A DNA stretch of 64,000 nucleotides from JAXMAZ01 sp046350115 (GTDB lineage Bacteria > Planctomycetota > Planctomycetia > Gemmatales > Gemmataceae). Numbering within the stretch: the stretch's first letter is position 1; each line of letters opens with the position of its first letter. Both the position numbers and the translations under genes were made by a program. Shown one piece after another: positions 43,338 through 51,190 of the stretch. The stretch is from contig JAXMAZ010000002.1 in NCBI GenBank assembly GCA_046350115.1, positions 372,001 to 436,000 of the forward strand, read 5' to 3'. The notes under the pieces were generated by a model. That model had not been told where the DNA came from and made no database searches. It was given only the letters and a program-made list of their open reading frames with translations.

Positions 43338-45977
43338 TCACCCGCCCGGGTGGATCTGCGTCCGCAGCACCTTGTAGTCCGTCTTGCCGGTGCCGAGGAC
43401 CGGGATGGCGGCCACCCGCCGCACCTCGTCCAGCCGCATCACCCCGCGGAACCCCTCCTTCTGGAGCAGGGCGTTCGCGTCCTTCAGGGCGATGTCCTCG
43501 GTGGTGAACAGCACCACCCGCCGGCCGCCGTCCGTCTCGACGCCTTCGACCGCCACCCGCGGGCCGGCGTCTCCCGGCGGGTACAGCCGGGCGAACGGCT
43601 CCTCCAGCGCCGGCAGCGAGATCATTTCGCCGCCCGCCTTCAGGAACCGCTTCAGCCGGCCGTGGAACCGCAGGTAGCCGTCGGCGCCGACCTCGCCCAG
43701 GTCGCCGGTCACGTACCACTTCTTGCCGTCGAACTCGGCGAACGGCTGCGGCCCGTCGTGCCCGAGGTACCCGGGGAAGACGATCGGCCCGCTGACGTGC
43801 AGCATGCCCATTTTGCCGGCCGGCAGCCGGGCGCCGGTGTCCAGGTCGGTGGCGCACACCTCGGCGGTCGTCACCGGCAGGCCGATGGTCCCGGGCATCG
43901 GCGCGTCCGACGGGTTGACCGACACGCACGGCGAGCACTCGGTCACGCCGTACCCCTCCATCACCACCGCCTTCGGCGCCCGCTCCTTGGCCTTGTGGAA
44001 TACCACGTCCGGGCACCGCTCGGCCCCGACCACCACCACCCGCAGGTCGGCCAGCTCCCCCTTGGCCGCCCGGTCGAGCATGAACCCGAAGAAGGTGGGC
44101 GTGGCGCAGAGGGCGGACACCCGGTACGCGGCCGCCTTGCGGACCAGCCCGCCGGCGTCCGTCGGGTCCGGGTGGTACACCACCTTGATCCCGGCGAACA
44201 GCGGCAGCAGGCCGGTGATGGTGTGGCCGAAGCTGTGGAACAGCGGCAGGAAGGCGAGCAGGTGGTGGTTGCGGTCGATCCGCAGGACCGGGGCCGCCCC
44301 CCGCATGTCCTCGATCACGTTGGCGTGGGTGAGCGGCACCGCCTTCGGCGCCTTCTCGCTGCCGCTGGTGAACAGCACCACCGCCGGCCGGTGCGGGTCT
44401 TTGCTCAGCGGGGCCAGTGCCCGGCTTGCCACGACGCCGGGGAACAGCGTCACCCCGATCAGCCGGCGGAGCTTCTCGACCGCCCCGACCGCCCCGCGGA
44501 GGTCTTCCAGGTAGACGAACTCGGCCCCCGGCACCTCCACCTGGGCGCGGTCCACGAACTTCTTGCTGGTGACAACCATCTTGACGCCGGTGAGCCGGAC
44601 CGCGTGGGCCAAGTTCGCCGGCCCGGTGGTCCAGTTCAGGACGACCGGCAGCTTGCCGGCCAGGTGCAAGCCGACCAGGGACAGCGTCCCGGCGGCGCTG
44701 GACGGCAGGAGCAGCCCGACCGCCTCCCCGTCCAGCCGCTTGAACCGCTCGGCCAGGACGAGCGCCCCGAGCAGGAACCGGCGGTACGTCAGCACCCCGG
44801 ACAGGTCGTCGGCGGTGGCCACGTCGTGCGGGTTCTTCAGGCACCGGCGGACGACCGCCTCCGGCACCGTCTCGCCGAGCACCTCGATGTCGAGACTCCC
44901 GGACGGCGGGGTGAACCAGGCCGGCGGCGGCGGCTTGGGCGGCCCGCCCTCGGCCAGCCCCTCGGCCAGCGCCCACAACTGGCCGACCGACCCCGGCACC
45001 GTCTGCCCGTGGAACCCGAACCGCTGCTCCACCTCCAGGGTGACCTCCATCCCGTCCAGGCTGTCCAGCCCGAGGTCGAGGAACGTCGTCTCGGGCCGGT
45101 TCTCGGCGTCGGTCAGTGGCCGCTTCAGCTTCCCCTCCAGGATCTCCGCGACCCCCTGCTTGGTGGCCGGCTTCACCCGGCTCAGGTCGGCCGCGGCCTG
45201 GGACTGGGGCGGCGGGTACTCGACCGACCGCGGGCCGAACGCGAAGTGGTACGGGACGTAGGTCGGCTTCTCCGGCGCCCCGTCGGCGTTGTACCAGTCC
45301 TCCAGCCAGCGGTTGACCGCCTCCCGCCCGGCCTCCGGCCGCTTGCCCGGGGGGAACGCCTCGACCGTCATCGTCACCGGCCGGCGGGGCATGAACAGGG
45401 CCAGGTTGGCCAGGATCAGCCCGGCCCCGCGGACCAGCCCGCCGATCAGGTTCGGCTTCTTGGCGTAGGCCCAACTGAGCCGGCTGCCCCACAGCCCGCG
45501 GGTGCGGACCAGGACGAGGGTGACGGTCGGCACGGCGTCCAGGATGTCGCTGACGGCCCGCGCCCCGCCGAGCCGCTCGGCCCCGTCCCGGGTGAGGGTG
45601 CCGCTCGGCCAGAGGATGACGTTGTCCCCGGCCTTGAGGGCGTCGATGGCGGTGGACACCGCCCCCTCCGCCCGCCGCCGGGCCTCGGCGCTGGCGGTGT
45701 CCAGGTCCGGCACCTTGATCGCGTTCAGCAGCCAGCCGAACGGGGCCAGGAACGGGTTCTGGAAGTTGGTTTCGAGCAGCATCGGCCGGAACTGGAACGC
45801 CGGCCACAGGGCGACCAGGATGTTCGGCGGGTCGGCGTAGGCCGGGTGGTTGGGCAGGACGAGATAGGGGCCGGGGTGCCGTTTGGCCGCCTCGATGCCG
45901 GACACGCGGAGCCGGTATCGCAGCGACAGGACGACCCGGCCGAGGAACCAGACGACGTACCGGAGGGCGGTGAGCAT
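43338..45977 (-). CDS. Aas-like acyltransferase-ACP-acyl ligase fusion
   Basis: 879 residues. PlsC-type 1-acylglycerophosphate acyltransferase (about 30-220; N-H-P-A-Y-A-D acyltransferase motif and W-P-S-G-T), an acyl carrier domain (about 275-345; phosphopantetheine Ser in L-D-L-G-L-D-S-L-D-G), and an AMP-forming acyl ligase (about 390-870; L-F-T-S-G-S-E-K-A-P-K, Y-G-V-T-E-C, Y-V-T-G-D-L-G). Escherichia Aas joins acyltransferase and ligase for lysophospholipid repair; here an ACP sits between them, so the ligase may load the internal carrier. Membrane-associated, glycerophospholipid acylation. ATG 45977. Confidence 0.87.
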   Translation of the reverse strand: MLTALRYVVWFLGRVVLSLRYRLRVSGIEAAKRHPGPYLVLPNHPAYADPPNILVALWPAFQFRPMLLETNFQNPFLAPFGWLLNAIKVPDLDTASAEARRRAEGAVSTAIDALKAGDNVILWPSGTLTRDGAERLGGARAVSDILDAVPTVTLVLVRTRGLWGSRLSWAYAKKPNLIGGLVRGAGLILANLALFMPRRPVTMTVEAFPPGKRPEAGREAVNRWLEDWYNADGAPEKPTYVPYHFAFGPRSVEYPPPQSQAAADLSRVKPATKQGVAEILEGKLKRPLTDAENRPETTFLDLGLDSLDGMEVTLEVEQRFGFHGQTVPGSVGQLWALAEGLAEGGPPKPPPPAWFTPPSGSLDIEVLGETVPEAVVRRCLKNPHDVATADDLSGVLTYRRFLLGALVLAERFKRLDGEAVGLLLPSSAAGTLSLVGLHLAGKLPVVLNWTTGPANLAHAVRLTGVKMVVTSKKFVDRAQVEVPGAEFVYLEDLRGAVGAVEKLRRLIGVTLFPGVVASRALAPLSKDPHRPAVVLFTSGSEKAPKAVPLTHANVIEDMRGAAPVLRIDRNHHLLAFLPLFHSFGHTITGLLPLFAGIKVVYHPDPTDAGGLVRKAAAYRVSALCATPTFFGFMLDRAAKGELADLRVVVVGAERCPDVVFHKAKERAPKAVVMEGYGVTECSPCVSVNPSDAPMPGTIGLPVTTAEVCATDLDTGARLPAGKMGMLHVSGPIVFPGYLGHDGPQPFAEFDGKKWYVTGDLGEVGADGYLRFHGRLKRFLKAGGEMISLPALEEPFARLYPPGDAGPRVAVEGVETDGGRRVVLFTTEDIALKDANALLQKEGFRGVMRLDEVRRVAAIPVLGTGKTDYKVLRTQIHPGG

Positions 45978-46015
45978 GACGGGAGCCTCGGGGGTCTGCC
46001 GACTAGGGTAGTCGG

Positions 46016-46127
46016 CGTAGGGTGCGTGGAGAGAGGCTTTGCGACCGGAACGCACCGGCCCCGCACCAACCGCGTCCCAGGGTTGGTGCGCAGCGGTGCG
46101 TTCCGCAAAGCCTCCACGCACCCTACG
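46016..46127. repeat. Palindromic repeat, family B copy 2
   Basis: CGTAGGGTGCGTGGAG at the left and CTCCACGCACCCTACG at the right with internal AGGCTTTGCG/GCAAAGCCT and GGTTGGTGCG/CGCACCAACC dyads. Its right end runs into the parB-like gene and provides that gene's TAG stop. Confidence 0.8.
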
Positions 46128-46677
46128 AAGCCCGTCGGACGTGCGATTCCAGATCATAGTCCCGCACCAGCTCGTCCAGCCGGCCCCGCAGGGCGTCGAA
46201 CGTCCCCGGGTCGGTGACGAGCGTCACCTCCACCCGGGCCGCCGCCGGCTCGGCCGGCAGACCCGTGACCGGCTCCAGCCGCAGCGCCCGCAGGGCCGCC
46301 GCGTCGAACCCGGTGTCCGCCATCTCCGGCAGGTCTTTCAGCTCGTCCAGAATCTCGGCCAGCTTCGCCGGGTCGTACCGCCCCTGGGCCTCGTGGTTGT
46401 TCAGCACCACGTTCAGCGCCTTCTCCTGGGCGTCGGACAGGTGAACCACGGACACCGGCACCTCGGCGACGCCGAGTTCCTTGAGGATGCGGAGCCGCAG
46501 GTGTCCGCCGACCACCCGGCCGGTCGGCTCGTTCCAGACCAGCGGCTCGACCAGCCCGAACCGCTCCAGGCTGGCCTTCAGCTTGCGGTACGCCGGGGAC
46601 GTCGGCGACAGGTCGCGGCGTGGGTTGTACGCGGCCGGGGTCAGCCGGCCGATCGGCAGGGTGCGGACTTCCAGCAT
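46123..46677 (-). CDS. ParB/Srx-fold N-terminal domain protein
   Basis: 184 residues. ParB N-terminal motifs: I-G-R-L-T-P-A-A-Y-N-P-R-R, L-V-E-P-L-V-W-N, the G-G-H-L-R-L-R-I-L box (ParB G-x-R-R equivalent) and V-V-H-L-S. The helix-turn-helix of plasmid ParB is missing; the second half is helical (N-N-H-E-A-Q-G-R-Y-D). Such stand-alone proteins are found in phage and mobile-element contexts near methylases, but none is seen here. The stop codon TAG lies in repeat family B. A candidate promoter sits upstream. Confidence 0.8.
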   Translation of the reverse strand: MLEVRTLPIGRLTPAAYNPRRDLSPTSPAYRKLKASLERFGLVEPLVWNEPTGRVVGGHLRLRILKELGVAEVPVSVVHLSDAQEKALNVVLNNHEAQGRYDPAKLAEILDELKDLPEMADTGFDAAALRALRLEPVTGLPAEPAAARVEVTLVTDPGTFDALRGRLDELVRDYDLESHVRRAS

Positions 46678-46719
46678 GGGACACCGTCGAAGGGAGCGGA
46701 GTCAAGAAGTGATGTGTAC

Positions 46720-46748
46720 AAAATAACACATAAGGCGACATGTTGCAA
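46720..46748 (-). promoter_or_regulatory. Candidate sigma70-type promoter for the parB-like gene
   Basis: On the minus strand TTGCAA (46743-46748) and TATTTT (46720-46725) are separated by 17 bp inside an unusually AT-rich patch just upstream of the parB-like start at 46677. Confidence 0.45.
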
Positions 46749-46799
46749 AGCGACGGCAAAAAGATTAGCGGCGGACCCGTCGGGTCCGCCGCCCGCGGG

Positions 46800-47996
46800 T
46801 CACGGCGACTGCGCCCGGGCGGCGGCGGTCAGCTCGCTCTTGATCCACGCCTGCTCCAGCCCCTTCACGTCCAGCCCGTACTGCCGCTGCAGCGCCCCGG
46901 CGACCCCGTACCGGTGGGCGTCCCCGACGAACGTGCGGAACGCCGGCCCGCCCTTCCACCGGACCAGGAAGTCGACCAGGCTGGCGCTCTCGACGTGGAA
47001 CCCGGTCGCCCGGTCGGCCGGCGGGTCGGCCAGATCGACCAGGGCGGCCAGCGGGAACAGCTCCCGGCTCTGGTAGCACCGAGCCAGGGTGCGGCGATAC
47101 CGGTCCCGCTCGGCGACGGAGGTAGCCAGCACCGCCATCCCCTCGGCCGCCCACTTCGCCGGCGGCCGGTACGGGAACAGGTCGGCCAGGACGACGTGGG
47201 TCAGCTCCCGCGGCAGGGCGTCGTCGGCGGCGGTGTCGTCGTCCGCCCGCAGGTCGACCCGCCGGCTGGTCACCCGGGCGGCGTCCAGGGTGACGACCGC
47301 CCGCCCGGTCGCCCCGGCCGGCTGCTGGGTGGCCTTGGCGAAGGCGTCCGCGGTCGGGTGCAGGGTGATCTCGCACTTCGGCCCCCACGCCCCGGTCGGC
47401 GGCTCGGCCCAGCGGGCGAAGATGGCCGCCCGGTGCGCCTCGGCGGCTTTCGCCACCGCCTCGGCCAACGGCTTGTTGCCCGCGTGGATGACGACGAAGC
47501 TGGCCGTCTCGACGCACGTCGCCGGATCCCGCGGGGCGGAGGTCGGGGCGGTGCCGGCCCGCGGCTTGGCCGCCGCCATCACCTGCGCCCCGACCTGCTG
47601 CAACCCGGCGTTGGCCGGGGCCAGCTTCATCGCCTCCTGCACCTCGGCCAGCACCTCGGCGGCGACGGCCGGGTCGGCCGGGCTTTTGTTCAGCCGGTCG
47701 GCCGCCACCTTCACCCGGCAGTACGCCCACGCCTGCAGGTGTTCCGGGGTGAACTCCACCCGGCCGGCGAACGCGGCGGCGAACTTGGCCGCGGCCAGGG
47801 CGTAGTTCTGCGGCGACCCCTTCCCCTTCAGGAACAGGGCGGCGGCCTCCTTGAGCGGGTCGGCGGAAGTGGTCGGGGCAGTCGGGGGGGCGGGCGGCTC
47901 CAGCCGGGAGTCGGGGTTCGACCCCGCCGTCTGGGCCGACACCGCGGACGTGACCAGAAGCAGAGCGGCACACGCCGCGGCAACGGGGCGAGACAT
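46800..47996 (-). CDS. Exported peptidase-MA-like (DUF1570-type) protein with degenerate zinc motif
   Basis: 398 residues with a signal peptide (A-A-A-C-A-A-L-L-L-V-T-S-A-V-S-A), a helical TPR-like middle, and a gluzincin-like C-terminal part. Where a HExxH would be expected it reads P-R-E-L-T-H-V-V-L, i.e. the first His is Arg, followed by the usual W-A-A-E-G-M-A-V-L glutamate segment. The zinc site is therefore probably incomplete and the protein may be catalytically dead. AAGGA precedes ATG 47996. Confidence 0.7.
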   Translation of the reverse strand: MSRPVAAACAALLLVTSAVSAQTAGSNPDSRLEPPAPPTAPTTSADPLKEAAALFLKGKGSPQNYALAAAKFAAAFAGRVEFTPEHLQAWAYCRVKVAADRLNKSPADPAVAAEVLAEVQEAMKLAPANAGLQQVGAQVMAAAKPRAGTAPTSAPRDPATCVETASFVVIHAGNKPLAEAVAKAAEAHRAAIFARWAEPPTGAWGPKCEITLHPTADAFAKATQQPAGATGRAVVTLDAARVTSRRVDLRADDDTAADDALPRELTHVVLADLFPYRPPAKWAAEGMAVLATSVAERDRYRRTLARCYQSRELFPLAALVDLADPPADRATGFHVESASLVDFLVRWKGGPAFRTFVGDAHRYGVAGALQRQYGLDVKGLEQAWIKSELTAAARAQSP

Positions 47997-48197
47997 GGGC
48001 GCGTCCTTGCGCGAGTCGGGGCGGCGGGGCGGGCCGCGGGTGCAGGGGTATACCCGGGCAGTTGGAAAAGAACAACACCAACGGGCGAGGGCGATTAATT
48101 GACATCGGCCCAACACGGTCAACGACTTGAGTCGAGATTTCCGGTGTGAATCTGGCGAACCCGGTGAGCGGCTGCGGTGTCGCCGTTGACAGGAGCC

Positions 48198-48328
48198 GGG
48201 GAGGGCGAGGCTCCTGTCGAGCCGGCTGCCTGTGGAGATCGCTCCCGCTCAAGCCGGTTGCTGCCGCCGGTGTGGGGTGGACCGGTTGCCCACGCGCTCC
48301 CCGGCTCGGCAGGAGCCTCGCCCTCCCC
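48198..48328. repeat. Palindromic repeat, family A copy 2
   Basis: GGGGAGGGCGAGGCTCCTGT...GAGCCGG and its near complement CCGGCTCGGCAGGAGCCTCG...CTCCCC at 48301-48328. It fills the 370-bp gap upstream of the small basic protein gene. Confidence 0.8.
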
Positions 48329-48366
48329 AGTTCCGAACGGCGAGATGTCTCCCGGGAGGCGGACCG

Positions 48367-48570
48367 ATGGCATCGGGCAAACGGAAGCGGAAAGAGCTGA
48401 AGGCGGCGAAGGGGGCGGGCCAACCGAAGTCCGCGGTATACCGCCACCCGGACGGCGACCGCCGCCACCGCGGCGGGATGACGGCCGACCAGGGGCAGAA
48501 GGACAAGAAGGCGCGGCGGGAGTTCTGGGGCGTGCCGGCCGAGTTGCCCGAGCCGAAGCCCCAGGCGTAA
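48367..48570 (+). CDS. Small basic hypothetical protein
   Basis: 67 residues, rich in Lys/Arg/Gly (M-A-S-G-K-R-K-R-K-E-L-K-A-A-K, Y-R-H-P-D-G-D-R-R-H-R-G-G, K-K-A-R-R-E-F-W-G-V-P). GGGAGG lies seven bases before ATG 48367, a strong ribosome site. No known domain; may bind nucleic acid by charge. It sits between repeat families A and G. Confidence 0.55.
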   Translation: MASGKRKRKELKAAKGAGQPKSAVYRHPDGDRRHRGGMTADQGQKDKKARREFWGVPAELPEPKPQA

Positions 48571-48582
48571 GTGGCGGTTTTT

Positions 48583-48717
48583 CTCCCCCTCTCCGCTTCG
48601 GGGAGGGGGCCGGGGGTGGGGTCACGACCCCGACCCGATTCGGCGACTTCGGAATTCCTGCGATGGGTCCGAGACCTGCCCACCCCCCGGCCCCCTCCCC
48701 GAAGCGGAGAGGGGGAG
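48583..48717. repeat. Palindromic repeat, family G copy 1
   Basis: Left arm starts CTCCCCCTCTCCGCTTCGGG and ends GGGGGTGGGG; right arm is its complement (CGAAGCGGAGAGGGGGAG at the end). Core shares CCCGATTCGG...GATGGGTC with the copy at 49754-49890. Confidence 0.8.
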
Positions 48718-48776
48718 CAAGAGGGCGGGAGCGAACGAACCGGGGTCGCACTCCAATCAGGCGAACACTCCTCGCG

Positions 48777-49274
48777 TCACCCGGCCACGGTCGGGGCGGC
48801 CAGCAGCTCGTCCAGCCGGTTGTACCCGGCGGCGACGCCGTGTTCCATGCCGGACGCGATGGTCCCGTCCCGGGCCTCCTTCGACGGGTACAGCACCGTC
48901 AGCGTGAGCAGCGTCCGGCCGTCCTGCTCGGCCAGGGTCATCGTCGCCACCTGCTCGCACGCCTGGGGGCCGCACCCGAACTCGAACGTCTCGGTGCGGA
49001 CCACCCGCTCCGGCGACACCTCCCGGTGGACCCCGCTCATCGCCATCTCGGTCCCGTCGTCCTTCCGCCAGACGTGCCGGAACCGGCCGCCCGCCCGCAG
49101 GTCGATCTCGCACACCGTCATCGCCCAGCCGGGCGGCCCGAGCATCCACCGCTTGAGCAGCTCCGGGTTGGTCATGGCGTCGAACACCGCGCTCCGCGGG
49201 GCGGCGAACGCCCGGGTCATGACGATCTCCCGGTCGGTCGGCGTCGTCACGGTCAGCCCGCCCAGGTTCTTCAT
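48777..49274 (-). CDS. SRPBCC/AHSA1-domain protein
   Basis: 165 residues with the START/Bet v1-like pattern F-A-A-P-R-S-A-V-F-D-A-M-T-N-P-E-L-L-K-R-W, then G-G-R-F-R-H-V-W and L-T-V-L-Y-P-S-K-E-A-R-D. These small ligand-binding proteins are commonly encoded after an ArsR-type regulator, as here with a 4-bp overlap (ATGA). The ligand is unknown. Complete. Confidence 0.9.
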   Translation of the reverse strand: MKNLGGLTVTTPTDREIVMTRAFAAPRSAVFDAMTNPELLKRWMLGPPGWAMTVCEIDLRAGGRFRHVWRKDDGTEMAMSGVHREVSPERVVRTETFEFGCGPQACEQVATMTLAEQDGRTLLTLTVLYPSKEARDGTIASGMEHGVAAGYNRLDELLAAPTVAG

Positions 49275-49627
49275 CCGCGGTCTCCGTCGGGGTCGGTGGG
49301 TTTCATCTCGTCGAGCAGGTCGTCGAGCCGTCGGAAGTTCGCCTCCCAGACCTGGCGATACCCTTCCAGCCAGGCGTTGGCGTCGGCCAGCGGCTTGCCC
49401 TCGATTCGGCACAGGTGGGCACGGCCGACCACCCGGCGGCGGACCAGCCGGGCCTTCTCCAGCACCCGGACGTGCTTGGACGCGGCCGGGAAGGACATCC
49501 GCAGCGGGGCGGCCAGCTCGGTCAGGTTGGACTCCCCGGCGGCCAGCCGGCGGAGCATGGCCCGGCGGGCCGGGTGGGCCAGGGCGTGGAACACCCGGTC
49601 GAGGGCCGGCGAGCGATCCTGAACCAT
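49271..49627 (-). CDS. ArsR-family transcriptional regulator
   Basis: 118 residues of winged helix: F-H-A-L-A-H-P-A-R-R-A-M-L-R-R-L, recognition helix S-F-P-A-A-S-K-H-V-R-V-L, wing R-R-V-V-G-R-A-H. No metal-binding Cys pair, so the non-metal branch often linked to SRPBCC genes. It overlaps the SRPBCC gene by 4 bp and very likely represses this operon through the upstream dyad. Confidence 0.92.
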   Translation of the reverse strand: MVQDRSPALDRVFHALAHPARRAMLRRLAAGESNLTELAAPLRMSFPAASKHVRVLEKARLVRRRVVGRAHLCRIEGKPLADANAWLEGYRQVWEANFRRLDDLLDEMKPTDPDGDRG

Positions 49628-49634
49628 GTGGTTT

Positions 49635-49662
49635 ACTATATCCGGGCGTGTGTGATTGTCAA
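49635..49662 (-). promoter_or_regulatory. Promoter of the arsR-SRPBCC operon with overlapping dyad
   Basis: On the minus strand TTGACA (49657-49662), 16-bp spacer, TATAGT (49635-49640), ending 8 bp before the ArsR ATG. AACCAAACGGTT sits just upstream of and overlaps the -35 box and is a plausible ArsR operator. Confidence 0.7.
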
Positions 49663-49753
49663 CCGTTTGGTTTAGAAAGGCGAGCGGCCGGCGTCAGCCG
49701 GCTGGTCCAGCCTGTCCGGGGAGGTACGAACCCGGAGCGTAGTCTCGGCTTTT

Positions 49754-49890
49754 CTCCCCCTCCCTGCTTCGGGGAGGGGGCCGGGGGTGGGGTTGAAACC
49801 CGCCACCCGATCCGGTGAGTTTGAAGACGCGGTGATGGGTCGCAGCCGTGCCCCCACCCCCGGCCCCCTCCCCGAAGCAGGGAGGGGGAG
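49754..49890. repeat. Palindromic repeat, family G copy 2
   Basis: Arms CTCCCCCTCCCTGCTTCGGG...GGGGGTGGGG and the complement ending CAGGGAGGGGGAG. It lies between the arsR promoter region and rsgA; same family as 48583-48717. Confidence 0.8.
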
Positions 49891-49905
49891 CCAAACCCTG
49901 CCCCG

Positions 49906-51123
49906 CTACTCGTCCAGCCCGTGGAACAGCCCGAGGTAGCTGTGATACCGGCGGTCCGGGATGAGCCGGCGGGCGACCGCCGCCTTGACCGCGCAGTCCG
50001 CCTCGTGGGTGTGGGTGCAGTCCGGGAACGGGCAGAGCGGGACGAACGGCCGGAACTCGGGGAAGAACCCTTCGACCTCCTCCGGCCGCACCGCCCACAG
50101 TTGCAACTGCCGCACCCCGGGGGTGTCCACCACCCACCCGCCGAACTCCAGCTTGATGAGTTCGGCCGTGGTGGTCGTGTGCTGGCCCTTCTGTGTCACC
50201 TCGCTGACGGACTTCACCCGCAGGGCCAGGTCCGGCTGGACGGCGTTCAACAGGCTCGACTTGCCGACCCCGCTCTGCCCGCTGAACACCGTCGCCCGGC
50301 CGCGCAGCAGCTCCCGCAGGCGGGCGATGCCGTACCCGGTGCGGGCGCTGGTCAGCACCGTCGGCACCCCGAGCTGGCTGTACGCCCCGACCAGCGGCTG
50401 CAGGGCGACCGGGTCGGTCAGGTCCACCTTGTTCAGGCACAGCACCGGGGCCAGATCCCCGGCCAGGGCGGCGGCGGTGTACCGGTCGATCAGGTGCGGC
50501 TTCAGGTCCGGCTCGACCAGCGACATGACGATGACGAGCTGGTCCACGTTGGCCACCAGCACGTGCTCGCGGCGGCGGCTGGCCCGGGTGAGCACCCCGT
50601 GGCGGGGTTCGACCCGCTCGATCATCCCTTCGAGAATAGGGGCAAGGGGCAAGGGGCAAGGGGCACGGGAAGAGATGCCCGGGCTTTGTTTGGGGTCGGC
50701 TTCTGGGTTTTCCCTTGCCCCTTGCCCCTTGCCCCTTGCCCCTTCCGCTGCCGGCCGGACCCACACCCGGTCCCCGGTGGTGACGATGCTCCGCTCGTCG
50801 GTGGCCAGGGACTTGAGCAGCCGGCGGACGGCGCACCGGAAGACGCGGCCGTCGTCCAGCTCGACGTAGCTGTTCAGCCCGTGCACCCGGAGTACCCGGC
50901 CGGGCAGGCACTCGGCCTCGTTGACGGCCGGCATGCCGGCGGCATCGTCGGTGACGATGGTCCGCTGGCGGGACAGGTCGCCCTTGGCCCGCACCCGCTC
51001 GCCGGTGTGGGCGTCCCCGGCGGCGGCCGCGTCCGCGGCGAACTGGCGGGTCAGGTCGTTCGCCCGGGGCGGCTTGGCCCGGTTCTTCCTCAGCTCGACC
51101 CGGACCTTCTTTTTCTTGCTCAT
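49906..51123 (-). CDS. rsgA: Ribosome small-subunit GTPase RsgA with in-frame repeat insertion
   Basis: 405 residues. N-terminal OB-fold (R-V-L-R-V-H-G-L-N-S-Y-V-E-L), circularly permuted GTPase with G4 L-N-K-V-D-L, G1 G-Q-S-G-V-G-K-S-S-L, switch T-Q-K-G-Q-H-T-T-T and G3 D-T-P-G, then the zinc motif C-P-F-P-D-C-T-H-T-H-E-A-D-C. RsgA assists 30S maturation. About residues 126-161 (between G-D-R-V-W-V-R-P and G-M-I-E-R-V-E-P) are encoded by a palindromic tandem repeat (50639-50743) and look foreign to the family; the insertion keeps the frame and lies in the OB-GTPase linker. Confidence 0.92.
   Translation of the reverse strand: MSKKKKVRVELRKNRAKPPRANDLTRQFAADAAAAGDAHTGERVRAKGDLSRQRTIVTDDAAGMPAVNEAECLPGRVLRVHGLNSYVELDDGRVFRCAVRRLLKSLATDERSIVTTGDRVWVRPAAEGARGKGQGARENPEADPKQSPGISSRAPCPLPLAPILEGMIERVEPRHGVLTRASRRREHVLVANVDQLVIVMSLVEPDLKPHLIDRYTAAALAGDLAPVLCLNKVDLTDPVALQPLVGAYSQLGVPTVLTSARTGYGIARLRELLRGRATVFSGQSGVGKSSLLNAVQPDLALRVKSVSEVTQKGQHTTTTAELIKLEFGGWVVDTPGVRQLQLWAVRPEEVEGFFPEFRPFVPLCPFPDCTHTHEADCAVKAAVARRLIPDRRYHSYLGLFHGLDE
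50639..50743. repeat. Palindromic repeat, family H, inside rsgA
   Basis: Left arm is four heptad units of GGGGCAA, right arm four units of TTGCCCC, separated by about 48 bp. The element lies in frame within rsgA and encodes a G-K-G-Q-G-A-R / P-C-P-L-P-L-A-P linker. Confidence 0.85.
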
Positions 51124-51190
51124 GGTGAGTGCAGGATAGACGGCCGGCCGGGGGACCACAACCGGCCGGCCGGGGGCCATAATCGGGGGT

